64,000 nt of DNA from Spisula solida (taxonomy: Eukaryota > Mollusca > Bivalvia > Venerida > Mactridae): contig OX365949.1 in assembly GCA_947247005.1 (NCBI GenBank), positions 18,789,130-18,853,129 on the forward strand, in the 5' to 3' direction. Of this stretch, positions 47,076 to 58,740 are shown one piece after another (positions within the stretch are counted from its first letter, which is position 1; each line of letters opens with the position of its first letter). Under the pieces are notes generated by a model, which had not been told where the DNA came from, did not search any database, and saw only the letters and a list, made by a program, of their open reading frames with translations. The translations under genes and the position numbers were made by a program.

Positions 47076-47345
47076 CTAGGGCATAGGCACATGCTTTCGA
47101 ATAATGGTTTTAAATTATCTAAGTGTACCCTATATAGAGCGAAAGTTGTGAAGCGGCCATGTTTAGCCGCAACGGATTTGACGTTACAGGAACTGATATC
47201 CGTATTTGCTGTGACAACTGTAGTAAAACTGGGTACCAGCTTTCGTAACGTCATATCCGTTGCGATTAAACATGGCTGCTTCACAACCTTCTCTAAATAT
47301 AGGGTACACTCAGATAATTTGAAACCATATGCCTATGTACTAGGG
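47076..47345. mobile_element. Palindromic MITE, copy 2
   Basis: Arms: ctagggcataggc ... ggttttaaattatctaagtg on the left, and cactcagataatttgaaacc ... gcctatgtactag on the right. The core arms include gcggccatgtttagccgc / attaaacatggctgcttc. The centre is the reverse complement of that in the copy at 5189-5400. The 132-codon plus frame (47019-47417) has a peptide close to the minus frame of copy 1 (LAATxxTLQELxSVFAVTTV), explained by shared DNA. Confidence 0.8.
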
Positions 47346-47575
47346 TGTTTTTATATTGACGTCACGTGCTTTTTATCTGGTCATGTAATGTGTTCCCCTT
47401 TAATTATTCGTTGTTAACTAGACGCCTATTACCCCGGTTTTTCCTTTCACGTTATCAACGAATGCCTCTTCAGATCCTGTTTTACAGACTTTCATTCAGA
47501 CTTGTGATTTAGATTGGATGCGCTGTTTTAATAAGGTGGTGTTCCATATAATGAGTTAATGCTATTTCCTTTTGA

Positions 47576-47950
47576 TTTCATTCCTATTGGTGAACATTAT
47601 AGCAAGTACTAATAAATCAAACGTTTTTCGGGATTATTAGTCTTAACAAGTATAAAACAAATATCAAAAGCAAATCTTTTCTGAAATTTACGTATGAAAA
47701 ACAATATATTAACTAAGGTTTTGCGCGTTGCTAACGGTAATGCGTATGCGCACAAATTCTTTTGATGAGACATATTCCTATTAGTGAACATTCTAGCAAG
47801 TACAGATAAATTAAACGTTATGCAGAAATATTAATCTAAGAGGTCTAGAAGAAATGTCAAACGCAAATCAAAAACATTTACGAATGAAATACCATATATT
47901 AACTAAAGTTTGCGCGTTTTTAACGGCATAGTGTATACAAACAGATGCAC
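47576..47950. repeat. Tandem pair of about 190-bp units
   Basis: ttcctattggtgaacattat, agcaagtactaataaatcaa ... ttaactaaggttttgcgcgt repeats as ttcctattagtgaacattct ... ttaactaaagtttgcgcgtt. A more diverged third copy is at 54640-54850. The 93-codon hydrophobic minus frame at 47868-48149 runs out of this repeat and is not recognised. Confidence 0.65.
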
Positions 47951-48392
47951 AACACAATATAAATAAATACAGTAGCGCACAGACAATCCAAAGCCACACA
48001 GAAACGACGGCAGCGCCATCCACGCAAGAGTCAGACATAGAACGAACCATCCACATCCCCAAAAATGATACAATACGTCTATTATATATATAATGTAGCA
48101 AAGTATTGTGCCCATCAGATACTGTGGTATTATTACTTAAAATCGACAAAGTTTAGCATTCAGTATCATGCGGTCAAGACCCGATAACACAATTCTATTG
48201 ATAAGACATGATTGGTTGGATCAGTCCATATCGAAAAACACGTTTATTTATTTTCATAATATGACATAGGGAACATCGTTGTATGTTCATCCAATCATCA
48301 AACATATGCACAGAACGCTTGATATATAAACAGAGAAGAGCAATACAAACAGACGAAAAGTGTTGTATGAAAAAGAAAAAAAGTACTGACTA

Positions 48393-48393
48393 C

Positions 48394-48437
<44 letters not shown>

Positions 48438-48465
48438 AAGCATAAGCATAAGCATAAGCATAAAT
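48393..48465 (+). repeat. Microsatellites (TCAA)n and (CATAAG)n
   Basis: About ten tcaa units followed directly by five cataag-type units. Confidence 0.97.
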
Positions 48466-48739
48466 TGAACTAATAGTATATGAACGAAATAAACATAGAC
48501 ACAACTAGCATACACTGATCAAACATGATATATTACAATTACATAAATCACACACAAACATGTTTGTATACATGTTCTCTAGCATATAACTAATCAAGTA
48601 TAGACATCTTATTTCATATAAGTTTTAAACATACATGGAACACAGCACATGTAAAACAATGATGAACATTTCCTTTTTATGCAAAGGTACAATAATGGAC
48701 TTAGGCCACTGTTTTGCAAACTCCCTAATTCTAATAGCA

Positions 48740-49445
48740 TGTTCATAAGTTTGCTAAGAAAGGATAGAAACACAATGTGTTAGTCTATTAACTGTTTAGG
48801 TATAAGATTACCACCTACCGATCTTTTAACATTTAAAGCCATTATGACCATCATTATTTCCAAATACGAGACATCAGATTTAAATTTACAGTTCTCAAAA
48901 TCATCAATATCACCCTGATTCACATAATCAAACACAGGTTCTGTATCATTTAAATCCTCGGCGGAAAACAAGCTTTTATAGTGACCCGGCTTTTTAAAAA
49001 TATTTGGCTCAGCGCTAGGTTTACCAGATACTTCATTTATATCGCATTCAAACGCACTACCTCTATTTACTGAATCGTCCAGTTTCTTAAGAAGACTTAT
49101 TAAATCGTTTATTTTCGCACATATTTTTATAATTTTTGTTTACTGTCTATATATCTTTGTAAATCAGTTTCTGAGCGATTGAAACTAAAATGCTTTAATC
49201 ATATTCTACTGTATGTTCTTGCACTCTTGCATGAGGTATATCAAACCATGATTATCCTCTATTAACCGGATGTCGCCTAAGTTTTTTGAAGTCAGTACTG
49301 CTGCTCAATATGGCAAATTCTAGCTTATCTACAGCCGCTTGGATATCAATCGCATTATTATCGAGCATACTGTCAAGCACACTCGACCTTCCGCTTAAAT
49401 ATGTACAGTGAGGCATCTTAAATATTCAGAAGAGTTAACATGCTT
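48740..49445 (-). pseudogene. LINE fragment between endonuclease and RT
   Basis: Read on the minus strand: SGRSSVLDSMLDNNAIDIQA, FAILSSSTDFKKLRRHPVNR, then (after frameshifts) INDLISLLKKLDDSVNRGSA, FSAEDLNDTEPVFDYVNQGD and MMVIMALNVKRSVGGNLIPK. This is the pattern of the LINE linker and the start of the reverse transcriptase, where ALKxxKSxGxDxIPxE is usual. It ends before any RT catalytic motif. Several stops are present. Family not determined. Confidence 0.75.
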
Positions 49446-49842
49446 TATACTTTAACTGTACGAACCAGCAATTATTTTCATCACCCCGGAATTGTATTTT
49501 ATAAGGCCCAAAAGACTTGTTTACAAATCCAATTCCAATCTAAAGTTACCGTTTTACTACTCGTTAATTATACTGGTACATGTACCTCCTTTCTTCAAAA
49601 ATCCTGTCTATGCAACACATAATAATGCATATCTATGGAAATAAATCTTGTTTAAACTAGAAGAGTAATCGTTAGTTATGTAATTGAATTCACAATGATC
49701 TTCATTACTTATTCCTAATCATGTCTGGTTTAGGGAAACAGACAATGTTAGCCACCAAAGGTACAAGAATGAGCATTGGACAAGACACGCCCGTGGGATA
49801 CGGTATACGTCAACATAATACATAGTTCTCACATCTACAATA

Positions 49843-50132
49843 ATTACCTCCCTTGTTTTTATTTGGCAGCCATCTTTGAAGGCAACTTTGTTATATGTTT
49901 AATAGAAAAAATCAGATAAATGAGCGCTAAACAACTCGATTTATATAAAATGACCTAATCATGAAGTTGTAAAGACCATTTGTACAGCAGGTTTATGATA
50001 ATGTGGTTGTCACATACATTTACGAACCCCCAAGCTATATTCCAAATTATCGAAAAAATATAAATGTCTTCTACTAATGCTTATCTGATTTGCCTTCAAA
50101 GATGGCTGACCTCTTAGAACAAGGGAGTTAAA
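49843..50132. mobile_element. 290-bp MITE, Tc1/mariner-like
   Basis: attacctcccttgtttttat ... ggcagccatctttgaaggca on the left is mirrored by tgccttcaaagatggctgac ... aacaagggagttaaa on the right, with TA on both sides (49841-49842, 50133-50134). TA duplication and TIRs of this type suit a Tc1/mariner-type MITE. No transposase. Confidence 0.8.
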
Positions 50133-50377
50133 TATTGTAAGAATAAAGCAGATGTGAAAACTATATGTTGATTATAACACTACATATACGTAGTATACTT
50201 TTAGTTTACCAGGCATTGTACATCTTACGCTGTTTCACATTACGGATCACCACAACGGGTCACCATTTTTCTTTCTCATATTCTAAATGTTACATACGCT
50301 TGGTTTTTCATTCAATCAATATTGGTAGCACTGTCTCACTGTCCATTCCTGTAACAACCCATTGTTTGCAACATAAC

Positions 50378-50630
50378 AAGAGATGTTTGTAAACCACGTG
50401 TGACCCATGGCAGCCCAATAGTCAGTAATGGTAAAGGTCACAGTAACCTTGACCTTTGACCTACTCAAATTCAATATGGGGCATCTTCTATTGCTGACCC
50501 ACCTCCAAGTAAAGTTGAAGATCCTAGGGCAAAGTGCTCTTCAGATATTGAACGAAAATCATTAGGTCTACCGGCCGACATGTACGAAGCAAAATATCCC
50601 TTCATCAAATATGGTGGCATAATTATGCTT
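50378..50630 (-). mobile_element. Core-repeat element, copy 2 (single unit)
   Basis: Inverted single-unit copy of the element at 37846-38758. From left: acaagagatgtttgtaaacc, catggcagccc, tcacagtaaccttgaccttt, tgacctactcaaatt, gaagatcctaggg, then catcaaatatggtggcat. It also lacks the microsatellite. aggtcacagtaacct (50435-50449) is an inverted AGGTCA repeat with one mismatch. Confidence 0.75.
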
Positions 50631-50659
50631 GCAGGAAGTAAGCAGTCCAATTTACAACG

Positions 50660-50805
50660 CAATTACAACATTTACACATTAGCAGACAAGAGTTATTACA
50701 AATTATATCGTACAAACTAGAAACTTTGTCATTAAAAGAAACAAGCATTTACACATTACCAGACAAGAGTTATTACAAATTTTATTATACAAACTAGAAA
50801 CAAGT
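50660..50805 (+). repeat. Two direct copies of about 60-75 bp
   Basis: catttacacattagcagaca, agagttattacaaattatat, acaaactagaaac and again catttacacattaccagaca, agagttattacaaattttat, acaaactagaaac, lying between the two oppositely oriented core-repeat elements. Confidence 0.85.
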
Positions 50806-51037
50806 TGAACGTACTGTTTCGTGAAGAGAAATAATACATAGATTACAGTTTCGTATATTTATGCCCCCCATCTTTGATGAGGGGGTATATTGCTTTGCAC
50901 ATGTCTGTCGGTCTGTCTGTCTGTCGGTCGTATAAAATGGTTTCCGCTTTGACCTAGGATCTTTAAACTTAACATGGAGGTTGGTCAGCAACAGTAGATG
51001 ACCCCTATTGATTTTGAGGTCAGTAGGTCAAAGGTCA

Positions 51038-51052
51038 AGGTCACTGTGACCT
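51038..51052. promoter_or_regulatory. Perfect IR3 (ERE form), unit 1
   Basis: aggtcactgtgacct, identical to 38557-38571 and preceded by aggtca, in unit 1 of the element. Confidence 0.5.
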
Positions 51053-51192
51053 TTACTATTTCTGACTATTTAGATGGTTTCCGTTCAATAACTCAAGAAC
51101 GCTTTGACCTAGGATCTTTAAACTTTACATGGAGGTTGGTCAGCAACAGTAGATGACCCCTATTGATTTTGAGGTTAGTAGGTCAAAGGTCA

Positions 51193-51207
51193 AGGTCACT
51201 GTGACCT
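51193..51207. promoter_or_regulatory. Perfect IR3 (ERE form), unit 2
   Basis: aggtcactgtgacct again, one repeat period (155 bp) after the previous site. Confidence 0.5.
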
Positions 51208-51339
51208 TTACTTTTTCTGACTCTTCAAATGGTTCCGTTCAATAACAAACAAAGAACGTACCATTAATATCCACCCAAAAATAATATTTTAAGCAAGCCT
51301 ATGATATTATACTGACTCCATGTTTTATTTTTCACCATT

Positions 51340-51677
51340 CTAACCTTCCCTTAATGACTCATGTACCCACTTTATGTCGTCACATGTTGACCCGTTAATT
51401 GAATATCTAAACGTCTTCGGAATGTACGTCCATTTGATTGGTTCCTCTTTTCTGGGTCTTACTGCGGTTATGTTCTGTAGAATAGAGCGGCATGCTGTTG
51501 GATTATGGTGCCGGTGTTTTTGATGTTGATCAGTTTCATTTTCGGGTTCAGTTTTACACCTCGTGATTTATGCTTGCTAATTGTACTTATACTCTTTTCT
51601 GTGCTCCAGTTTTGCCTTTCTTGTTTTGCTTTTTTCTGTTGAGTGCTGACTTCCCAGTTGCGGATTTGTTGTTTCAT
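51340..51677 (-). pseudogene. Broken coding stretch of unknown origin
   Basis: On the minus strand one frame reads as convincing protein. A first part (51677 down to about 51580) contains NETTNPQLGSQHSTEKSKT and KLEHRKEYKYN. It is followed by two in-frame stops close together, then 75 open codons ending at 51340, with TEPENETDQHQKH, RSILQNITAVRPRKEEPIKW and TYIPKTFRYSINGSTCDDIK. An AATAAA lies about 20 nt after the stop. No family is recognised; it could be a retroelement ORF1 or a lost host exon. A 69-codon ATG frame overlapping in another phase reads less well. Confidence 0.4.
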
Positions 51678-51822
51678 TCTATTTTTAATGATTACTAGAC
51701 CCTAAGCACTAAACTACATAACATTTTTACTACATGTGTAACAATGATAAGAGAATATCTTATATCTCGTTAAACATAGTTAAAATAAAAACATATAATG
51801 AGATGGTACTAGTTCTGTTGAT

Positions 51823-51986
51823 GGCTGGGTATTGGCGTTAAGTATAGTCTAGCATGGTTCGATTATTTGCGCATATCTGGTTTCTCAAGGCGCCAATACC
51901 CATATTTTCGAGATGGCGCAGAAGCGAACTAGCGATGATTCAACCTCTAGGTTTTTAGTAACCATGTTTAGCGCCAAAACACAGCC
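51823..51986. mobile_element. Hairpin MITE, GGTTTTGGCGC family, copy 1
   Basis: ggctgggtattggcgttaag on the left mirrors gtttagcgccaaaacacagc on the right. The same motif set (tttggcgc, ggtttctcaaggcgcc, gaactagcg) recurs at 59271-59496 and 62960-63345. Confidence 0.65.
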
Positions 51987-52254
51987 AATAGGAGCAGCCA
52001 TAGAAAATGCGTCTTTGTGGTTGATTTAATTACTAAATACTACAAACCATGATAAACAATGACAACAGAACACGTTAACATAACAAAACGTATCATAGGT
52101 AGAGACAAAAGTGAACGTTTTTAGCCGTATATGATTCGAGAAAGGTTACTTCAATCTAATATAATCTATCAATCTATCTCATCTTTCAAAGCTTTTAGAA
52201 CATACATGGATATGTACAGTGTATGAACTGTAGATTAGTAAGTGGACTAGATTA

Positions 52255-52930
52255 ATTCAATATAACTGACATACAGTCGAGACATTATAGTTAACTGAAC
52301 AATTTACTAGTTAACATGGCACTTAACGTGTTCGCTTGAAGAACCTAGTAGAAGGATAGGCTGAATGAAATTGGCGCTTTCTAATGGACATCAATGTAAT
52401 AATTGACATTTAACAATACCAGATGTACTTTACGTTACGGAGAAAGTTCCTTCATGTACGTTGTCTTGTCTCCATTATTTCTCATGAATGTAAGTTACGC
52501 GGACTTTCTTTGACTTACATACACCCTAATGTTGACTGGTACACATTTTCAAGACTTATGATGGCATTTTTTGTACGTTTGTACCTTACGTAAGCATACA
52601 GTAAACACAAACTAACCACATAACATAATAACTCTCCAGTTTTGAAAAAATAATGGACAGTTATTGAAAGGCTTTCAAATCCCTTTAGTGATTCCCATGT
52701 CTTTAATTTAGTTCTAAATTCAGAATATATGTTTCGACCATTCCCTTTGACGTAATGTACTAGAAAAGCTAAGAATAAACGAATGAACACGCAACTTGTT
52801 ATTTCCTAGACATACGTATATAGCCTTCTTGGACTTATATATACCTTTCAACATAAACAACTTTTGTTCATATACATTTAAAGCTTTATAATAATGGGAT
52901 ATATATTTTCTCAAAAGGATTATGATAGAT
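52255..52930. repeat. Diverged repeat shared with 55150-55460
   Basis: tgaacaattt..ctagtt, gaatgaaattggcgctttct, aatggacatcaatgt.aat, gacatttaacaatacc recur in order as tgaacagcctggtagac, gaacgacatttcgcctgcc, taatggacgttaatgtgaaa and gacattttaatggtacc. The minus frames here (64-91 codons) are unrecognised. Confidence 0.5.
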
Positions 52931-54080
52931 TATGATGTGGGGTTTGGTACAATATATTTAGTTTTTAAAGGCTTAGTCAAAATGTCTTCTCCACTTAGAG
53001 AATGACGTGGGGTTTGGTAAACAATATCTAGTTTTTAAACATTTAGTTAAACAGTGCGGTTCATTATTTGTGTGTGTGTTGTGTACGAGGACATTGCTCG
53101 AGTTCTTTACCATGTATTACATATACATATCCTATTCCGAATCCACAAAGAAATAATCCGACATTTTTTTAATATTACATGTATACAGTCATTATAAATG
53201 TGTCTAAACAAATCGTTTGTGAAATTTCATTATGCGAAAAAGCTGTACAAACTGTTTGTTAATGCAAATTGGGATTGATATTAAAATCAGTTTTAGATAC
53301 GCTTTATAGCAAGCATACGTTACAATTTGTAGAGAAAACCGATAACAGGCAATTAGTGTTCATCATTATGTCAATAAGTTCTAAATGGATGTAGCGTATT
53401 GACTCGCCTATTTAATGAAATCACTGACAAAACACCATTTTAAGATAATTAAACTGTTGTTCGTGCATCTTATCTTCTATACGTACATGTGTATGCATCT
53501 CGTTTGTCTTGCATGCATGCTATCTGAATATCATCAGTAAATCAGTTCAGTTGTAGGATGAGCGCTTCCTCATGGACAGTTAGTTGCGGTATTCGCCACG
53601 AGTAGGTAGTGTGTCTGGTGGCTATATCGAAATTAGTTTTCCCCTATTTTTGGGTACTATACATGTAGTTTAATAATAGGAAACATGCAGTAATGAGTTA
53701 AGACGCTCTATCTCTTTTTTCTGTTTTGAAATCGTACGTATCATCAAACCTGCATTGTGTTTCCTCTAATTCGAATTAACATTTCGTTTCTGTAAAATCT
53801 GTATTTTATATGTATATTCTGTAACCATCACAATTATATTGTATAAATGAGGCTGATATGTCATTGCTAAAATGACTCGTGATTGGCAAAATACACGATT
53901 TCTTATCGGTAGTGGTTATTAGAAAGTTAACGTATCCAGAGATAGAGCTGCCTAAAGCAGACTGAACCCATCTCACTCATTGCACCATTCAACCCACTTA
54001 TAACTGATGGACATGAAGTGGGTCAAAGTCACAGCATGATTAGCGGGTTTAATTCTCCATTCCTTAAATAATAATCCTAA
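52931..54080. other. Intergenic, nothing recognised
   Basis: AT-rich, no gene. Two short related lines (tgatgtggggtttggtacaa and gacgtggggtttggtaaaca, 52935 and 53005) form a small direct repeat. No motif identified elsewhere. Confidence 0.5.
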
Positions 54081-54083
54081 CAA

Positions 54084-54181
54084 TCTAATCACTAGGACAA
54101 CTCTCTAATCACCAGGACAAGTCTCTAATCACTAGGCCAACTCTCTAATCACTAGGCCAACTCTCTAATCACTAGGCAACC
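54084..54181 (+). repeat. 20-bp tandem repeat, five units
   Basis: Five units of tctaatcactaggccaactc with small variants (caccaggacaagtc in unit 2). Confidence 0.95.
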
Positions 54182-55544
54182 GCCTCACTCTCAACCTTTT
54201 ACTCGTATTATACAATGTATGTGTAAAATTTCATATCTCGTCATTCCTACACAGCGTAATATGAACAACGAGGTGGTACCACTGATCACAGTCTGGATAG
54301 GTTAATACGTGCAGAAAGATGGCAACACATATGGGCATGGTTGATTATCACATAGGAAATGACTGATGTCACGTGAACTGGTTTATATACCGCCGAATGT
54401 CCAATGTCTGTCTGGTTTCAGGGTTCCAATTAAAGTCATAATCAGCAATTCTAAACCTGTCTGCTTCATCGGCATAATTTACGTATATTGTAAAGTACAA
54501 TTTTATGCAAACATGTCGTCTAAAGTCGTTTGGGAAATTCAACTAAAAAAAAGATGATATTGAAATTCAGAAACGACTAATTCGATTTGCATGTACAATG
54601 TTTCTAGCACTCAAATACTTGAATATATTGGAGTTGGATTTATTGGAGAACATTCTAGACACACACAATATGTTGCTGTCATATCAATTTAAATAGCTCT
54701 TGCAGAAATATTAAAAGCAACCATACTATGATATTTACGAAGGAAATACCGGTACAATAAATCAACTATTTAAAGTATAATATATAAGATATTTTACACT
54801 GTTAACGATAATGTGTATGCACACAAATGCACATCTAACTCAATATCAAGATAATACCCATCATTCGTTTACAATGATCGGAAATATTGCCTGATAGCGC
54901 AAGTTGAAAGTCCATTTCTATATACTTCAGGAAAAATAACTTCCCAAAGTAACGAAGTTTACCTAAATGATCTCCGTTCTTTGTAAAACATTATGGATTG
55001 AATGCATGTTATCAAAGTCCAACTAGAGCCATAAAATACATTCCGTTATTGCAAGAAGTATTATGTAGTGTTGTTGACCGGTAAGGTTCTTGACAAGTGT
55101 CAATTAGATGTAGATCTATGACGTCATGTTATGTATAGTCGGTTAGCGACCAGACATTGAATATCTCTAAAGTAAGCATGCATTTTTAGACTGAACAGCC
55201 TGGTAGACTAATAGACTGAACGACATTTCGCCTGCCTAATGGACGTTAATGTGAAATCAGACATTTTAATGGTACCGAATCAGACTGTTTCAGAGATTTT
55301 CAATTCGGTTTTAGATTTTGGACTGAATAGGTTTTCATACAATTTCATTAGCTTTCTTGTATTGTTGCTTTCTCGTATGCTGTAAAGTAAAATACATGTC
55401 CTGCTGAGAAGGGAATAATGTATGCACAATTTGTTGTTTTCTAACACACATCTTTCAGAGCCAGACTTCCTGATCTTCAATACGTATCAGTACTTTATTA
55501 GTTTAAGCAACTTGGTTTAAAGACATTTGCAGTACTTTTATGTG
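54182..55544. other. Intergenic, repeat scraps
   Basis: Contains the third copy of the 190-bp unit (54640-54850) and the partner of 52255-52930 (55150-55460). The frames at 54366-54557 and 55280-55480 are unrecognised. No gene supported. Confidence 0.45.
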
Positions 55545-55830
55545 AAACGCCTCAATATATAGTTGATGGTAGAGTGACTGCTTCGAATGCAAGAGGTCTC
55601 TGGTTCGGCTACAGGCCACCATATACAAATGTACCTATCAAAGTCGTTAAATAGGTACTGGTATACTCCCTTGCTAGACACTCAGCTTATATGTAGTTCC
55701 GACACCTGCGTGTTTGCCTGTTGTCATAATAAGATGATTGAAAATCTGGTGACCAGTGGGAATTAACTCTGCTGTTACTGCCGAGTGCTACATTCTCTGT
55801 CCGATTTGCTTTTAACCTTCTTACAAAATT
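55545..55830 (+). mobile_element. tRNA-derived SINE, second type
   Basis: Head tgatggtagagtgactgctt (A-box), aatgcaagaggtctctggtt cgg (B-box), then tgtacctatcaaagtcg, ggtactggtatactcccttg and ctagacactcagcttat. This order is known from widespread invertebrate tRNA-SINEs. A decayed 3' part follows to about 55830. It differs from the SINE in A1/A2 and at 40515. Confidence 0.7.
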
Positions 55831-56089
55831 ATTTATTTTACTTTACTATTGCAATACGTACAAGGTGGTTTTTGTACAGCCAATCCTGGTATGAATCTAC
55901 TTACCTGGTACACATTACAACATTTAAAACTTCATTCACTGTTGCTTCTACAACAACATTGAATGGATAGGATAATCATGTTCACCATTCCGTGTTTCAA
56001 GTTTATGTACTAACAATGTAAGTACATGTAGCGACACCTAATGACCATACAATGTGTTCTATAGTTTTTATTTTGTATTTGGTTTTGGC

Positions 56090-57053
56090 CACAGGTAACT
56101 GTATCATTAATAAACAGTACCTAAAAAAAAAAATTTTTTTTGTTAAATTTATAATTCTTATACAAGGTGTATTTCCATGAATTGACCAGGTATCAAAAAC
56201 AAGAATTGGCTTTCGATATCTTCATAAAGTAATTATATCCGTAAAAAACATGACTATAACTACTTTCATGCGAAATCCCATCGAAATTGGTCAAGTAGTT
56301 AAACAGTTATGCCATAAATACGTAATACGGTATCCACCCGATCACTGGGGTGGACTAAATAAAAACAAAAAAACGGAAATATTGAGGAAATCACCACCAT
56401 ATGTCGAATTTACCGTTGTGTAGAAACATAATAATGCGGTAAAATTAAAGAACAAAAAAAGTTGGAACAGATTTACCTGGTTGACACATGTTCACTTCAG
56501 TAAATGTATACGTGTAAGCCGAAAAACGAATCGTTTGCATATTTAAATGTCAAAATGACTCCATGTTTGTGCGAACGTTCCGAATGATGCGCGTGATTTC
56601 CTTTTTGTAACAACGATTTTCATTGGTTGATTTCATTGGGGTTTCCCAGGACTTGGTTACCAGCGTACAAACGATGTATACTACGCCAATGAAAACGACC
56701 GTTATAAAATACGTTCGAAATACCCGTCAGACACACTAAAAACCACTACAGCCGTTCCTACAGCGTTTATCGCCCTCGAAAAATAAAATCAAAGTTTAAA
56801 CAATGAATTATATCGTACGAAGGTAAATTTAAGCATGTTTTCGAATGCTTTCGATTCACAAAGATGTTTTTGATCACCCACAGCTTTAAATAGATGATTA
56901 ATGCCGTAAATGCTTTAAATTATGAAAAAAACAAAATACACCCAGTGACTGTACGATCACTTCTCCGGGAAATATACCTTGTATAAGAATTATAAATTTA
57001 ACAAAAAAAAGTTTTTTTTTAGGTACTGTTTATTAATGATACAGTTACCTGTG
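56090..57053. mobile_element. 964-bp hAT-like non-autonomous element
   Basis: TIRs of about 87 bp, nearly perfect: cacaggtaactgtatcatta at 56090 and its reverse complement ending 57053, continuing through the A/T runs to tataattcttatacaaggt. Flanked by a perfect 8-bp duplication gttttggc (56082-56089, 57054-57061). An 8-bp duplication with CA..TG ends suits the hAT superfamily. The interior has no transposase frame. Confidence 0.88.
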
Positions 57054-57280
57054 GTTTTGGCTATTATGGTGCTTTTATATCAAATCAATCAAAATGTACA
57101 ATATATCAAAATATATTGTACATTTTGATTAATCTATTAAGTGCTAAAGTGATTGTTAACGCAGTATACCTCAGTATTACCCTACCCATTCAGTAATTAT
57201 ATATTCGTATGTTTGAAACTGTTTCTTAAATAATACTGTGAGACGTCATATCGGTAAAATCACCAACGTGTCTTTGGGTA
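57054..57280. other. Flank with a short palindrome
   Basis: Near 57090-57130 aatcaatcaaaatgtacaat, atatc / aaaatatattgtacattttg forms a hairpin. No gene. Confidence 0.5.
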
Positions 57281-57610
57281 ATGAAATTTATTAACATAGA
57301 ACCATATGTTCATAGTCAAACACAACTGATGTACATGCATATTAATCATACACTTATGTGGACAGTGTTAAAACTTATAGGAATACCTTCATGGACTCCT
57401 TGGTGTACCAGTAAGTACAGGATAGTAGACTACAGATGGAAGAGAACATGGTCTCTAGGACGGTGTACGCAAGCTAATACACCTTTAGGTAAAAACAGAC
57501 ACACAGGCGACTTCTCTAATGCTGGGTGAACACTGGCGGCCAGATAGCAAAGAACCAAGGGGATGCGATTTCACGGATTCTTCATGGAACGTCTTCTAGT
57601 CTACGGGACT
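57281..57610. other. GC-elevated stretch, possible exon or UTR
   Basis: Richer in GC than its flanks, with an 82-codon plus frame (57281-57529) and partial open frames on the minus strand (for example GSLLSGRQCSPSIREVACVS). Neither is recognised. A donor-like ccagtaagtac occurs at 57407. Weak evidence only. Confidence 0.2.
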
Positions 57611-58740
57611 AGAACATGGATAAACTCAAAGTGGTGCAGCTGTACTTCCAATGGATTAAATAAATGAGTATGTACTTTTACAGCACAAAACATAGAAATA
57701 AAGAACATTAAACTAAGGGTGCATTTACAGTAGTTTATTGTATGAATATCAAATTTGACAAATTGAATATAAATCAATTTAGAAGAATATACACGTGCCA
57801 ATATAGAATGTAAATTTAATTATTCAATAGAAATACGCAATGAATCTAGTGCTTAATTTAGTTATTGTTCAAATATCTAAATAAACATCAGACTAAATGC
57901 ATTAAAAGTGAAGCGCTTGAACCATGAATATTAAATCATTTTCTCATCAATAAACGAAATATGCATGAAGTTATGAATACGTTATAATTGTAATGTATTG
58001 CTTAGATATGCAATGACAATTATACGTATGAAAATCTTATCTGATTATTTTCATCTACTAGTATTATACAACAGAGATAGATTATTATGTAAATGCCGAC
58101 GTTTTTTTATGTAAGCATTACATGTTCCAAACAATTCATTTGTATTATGTGCCCATTACGTTTGTGTCCACATTAAAATTAAAACACAAAATGTAGACTT
58201 TTCAGTTCATCTCGTTTGGATTACACAAAAAGACAGAAAATGAAAAATGTATCGAATATATTATTTGGATTGTGAATAAATAGAGACAATCGCTTTAGCG
58301 CCAACAATGTCTAGATAAATTGCTAGGATGCTTTCAAGACAGTGATGCAGTATTAGCGTAACAACACATGGTGTAATAAACTGACCATATAATACACTTC
58401 CTTGTATGCACCTGGATTTGCTGCAAGTACAGTTAAATCTATGCGTGCAAGCAATAACCTGATTAAAAAACCGATACTTACTTCAATGACCACCATAATG
58501 TGGTTTTAAATACTTGAGGTGGGGGCTCGCTCCTTGGCTGTGTAATATGAAAGACGAAATTTAAGTGACCTTTATTTTCATTGCTTGGTACTCAGCTTTA
58601 ATCAAATGACAACTTCCCGCATCTTACAATAAAATAGTTTGGAAAGATCAGGAACTAGAGTAGTGAAAACTAGCTTATCTCATACCCATAAGGCGATGAC
58701 TACCATTAGGAATGAGATGTAACATGTCACTGTTGCCTTA
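57611..58740. other. Intergenic, nothing seen
   Basis: AT-rich and without a frame or repeat that I can support. Confidence 0.5.

Larger units (their letters stand above)
50862..51255 (+). mobile_element. Core-repeat element, copy 3 (two units)
   Basis: Starts gccccccatctttgatgagg, microsatellite 50903-50931 (GTCG/GTCT), then two core units; the periodic gatgacccctattgatttt is at 50998 and 51151, about 153 bp apart. It carries perfect IR3 sites at 51038-51052 and 51193-51207. Confidence 0.78.

Noticed and set aside
47868..48149. 93-codon hydrophobic minus frame resembling a membrane protein
   Set aside because: Most of it lies in repeat units shared with 47576-47760 and 59720-59760; no start context or conservation of the frame.
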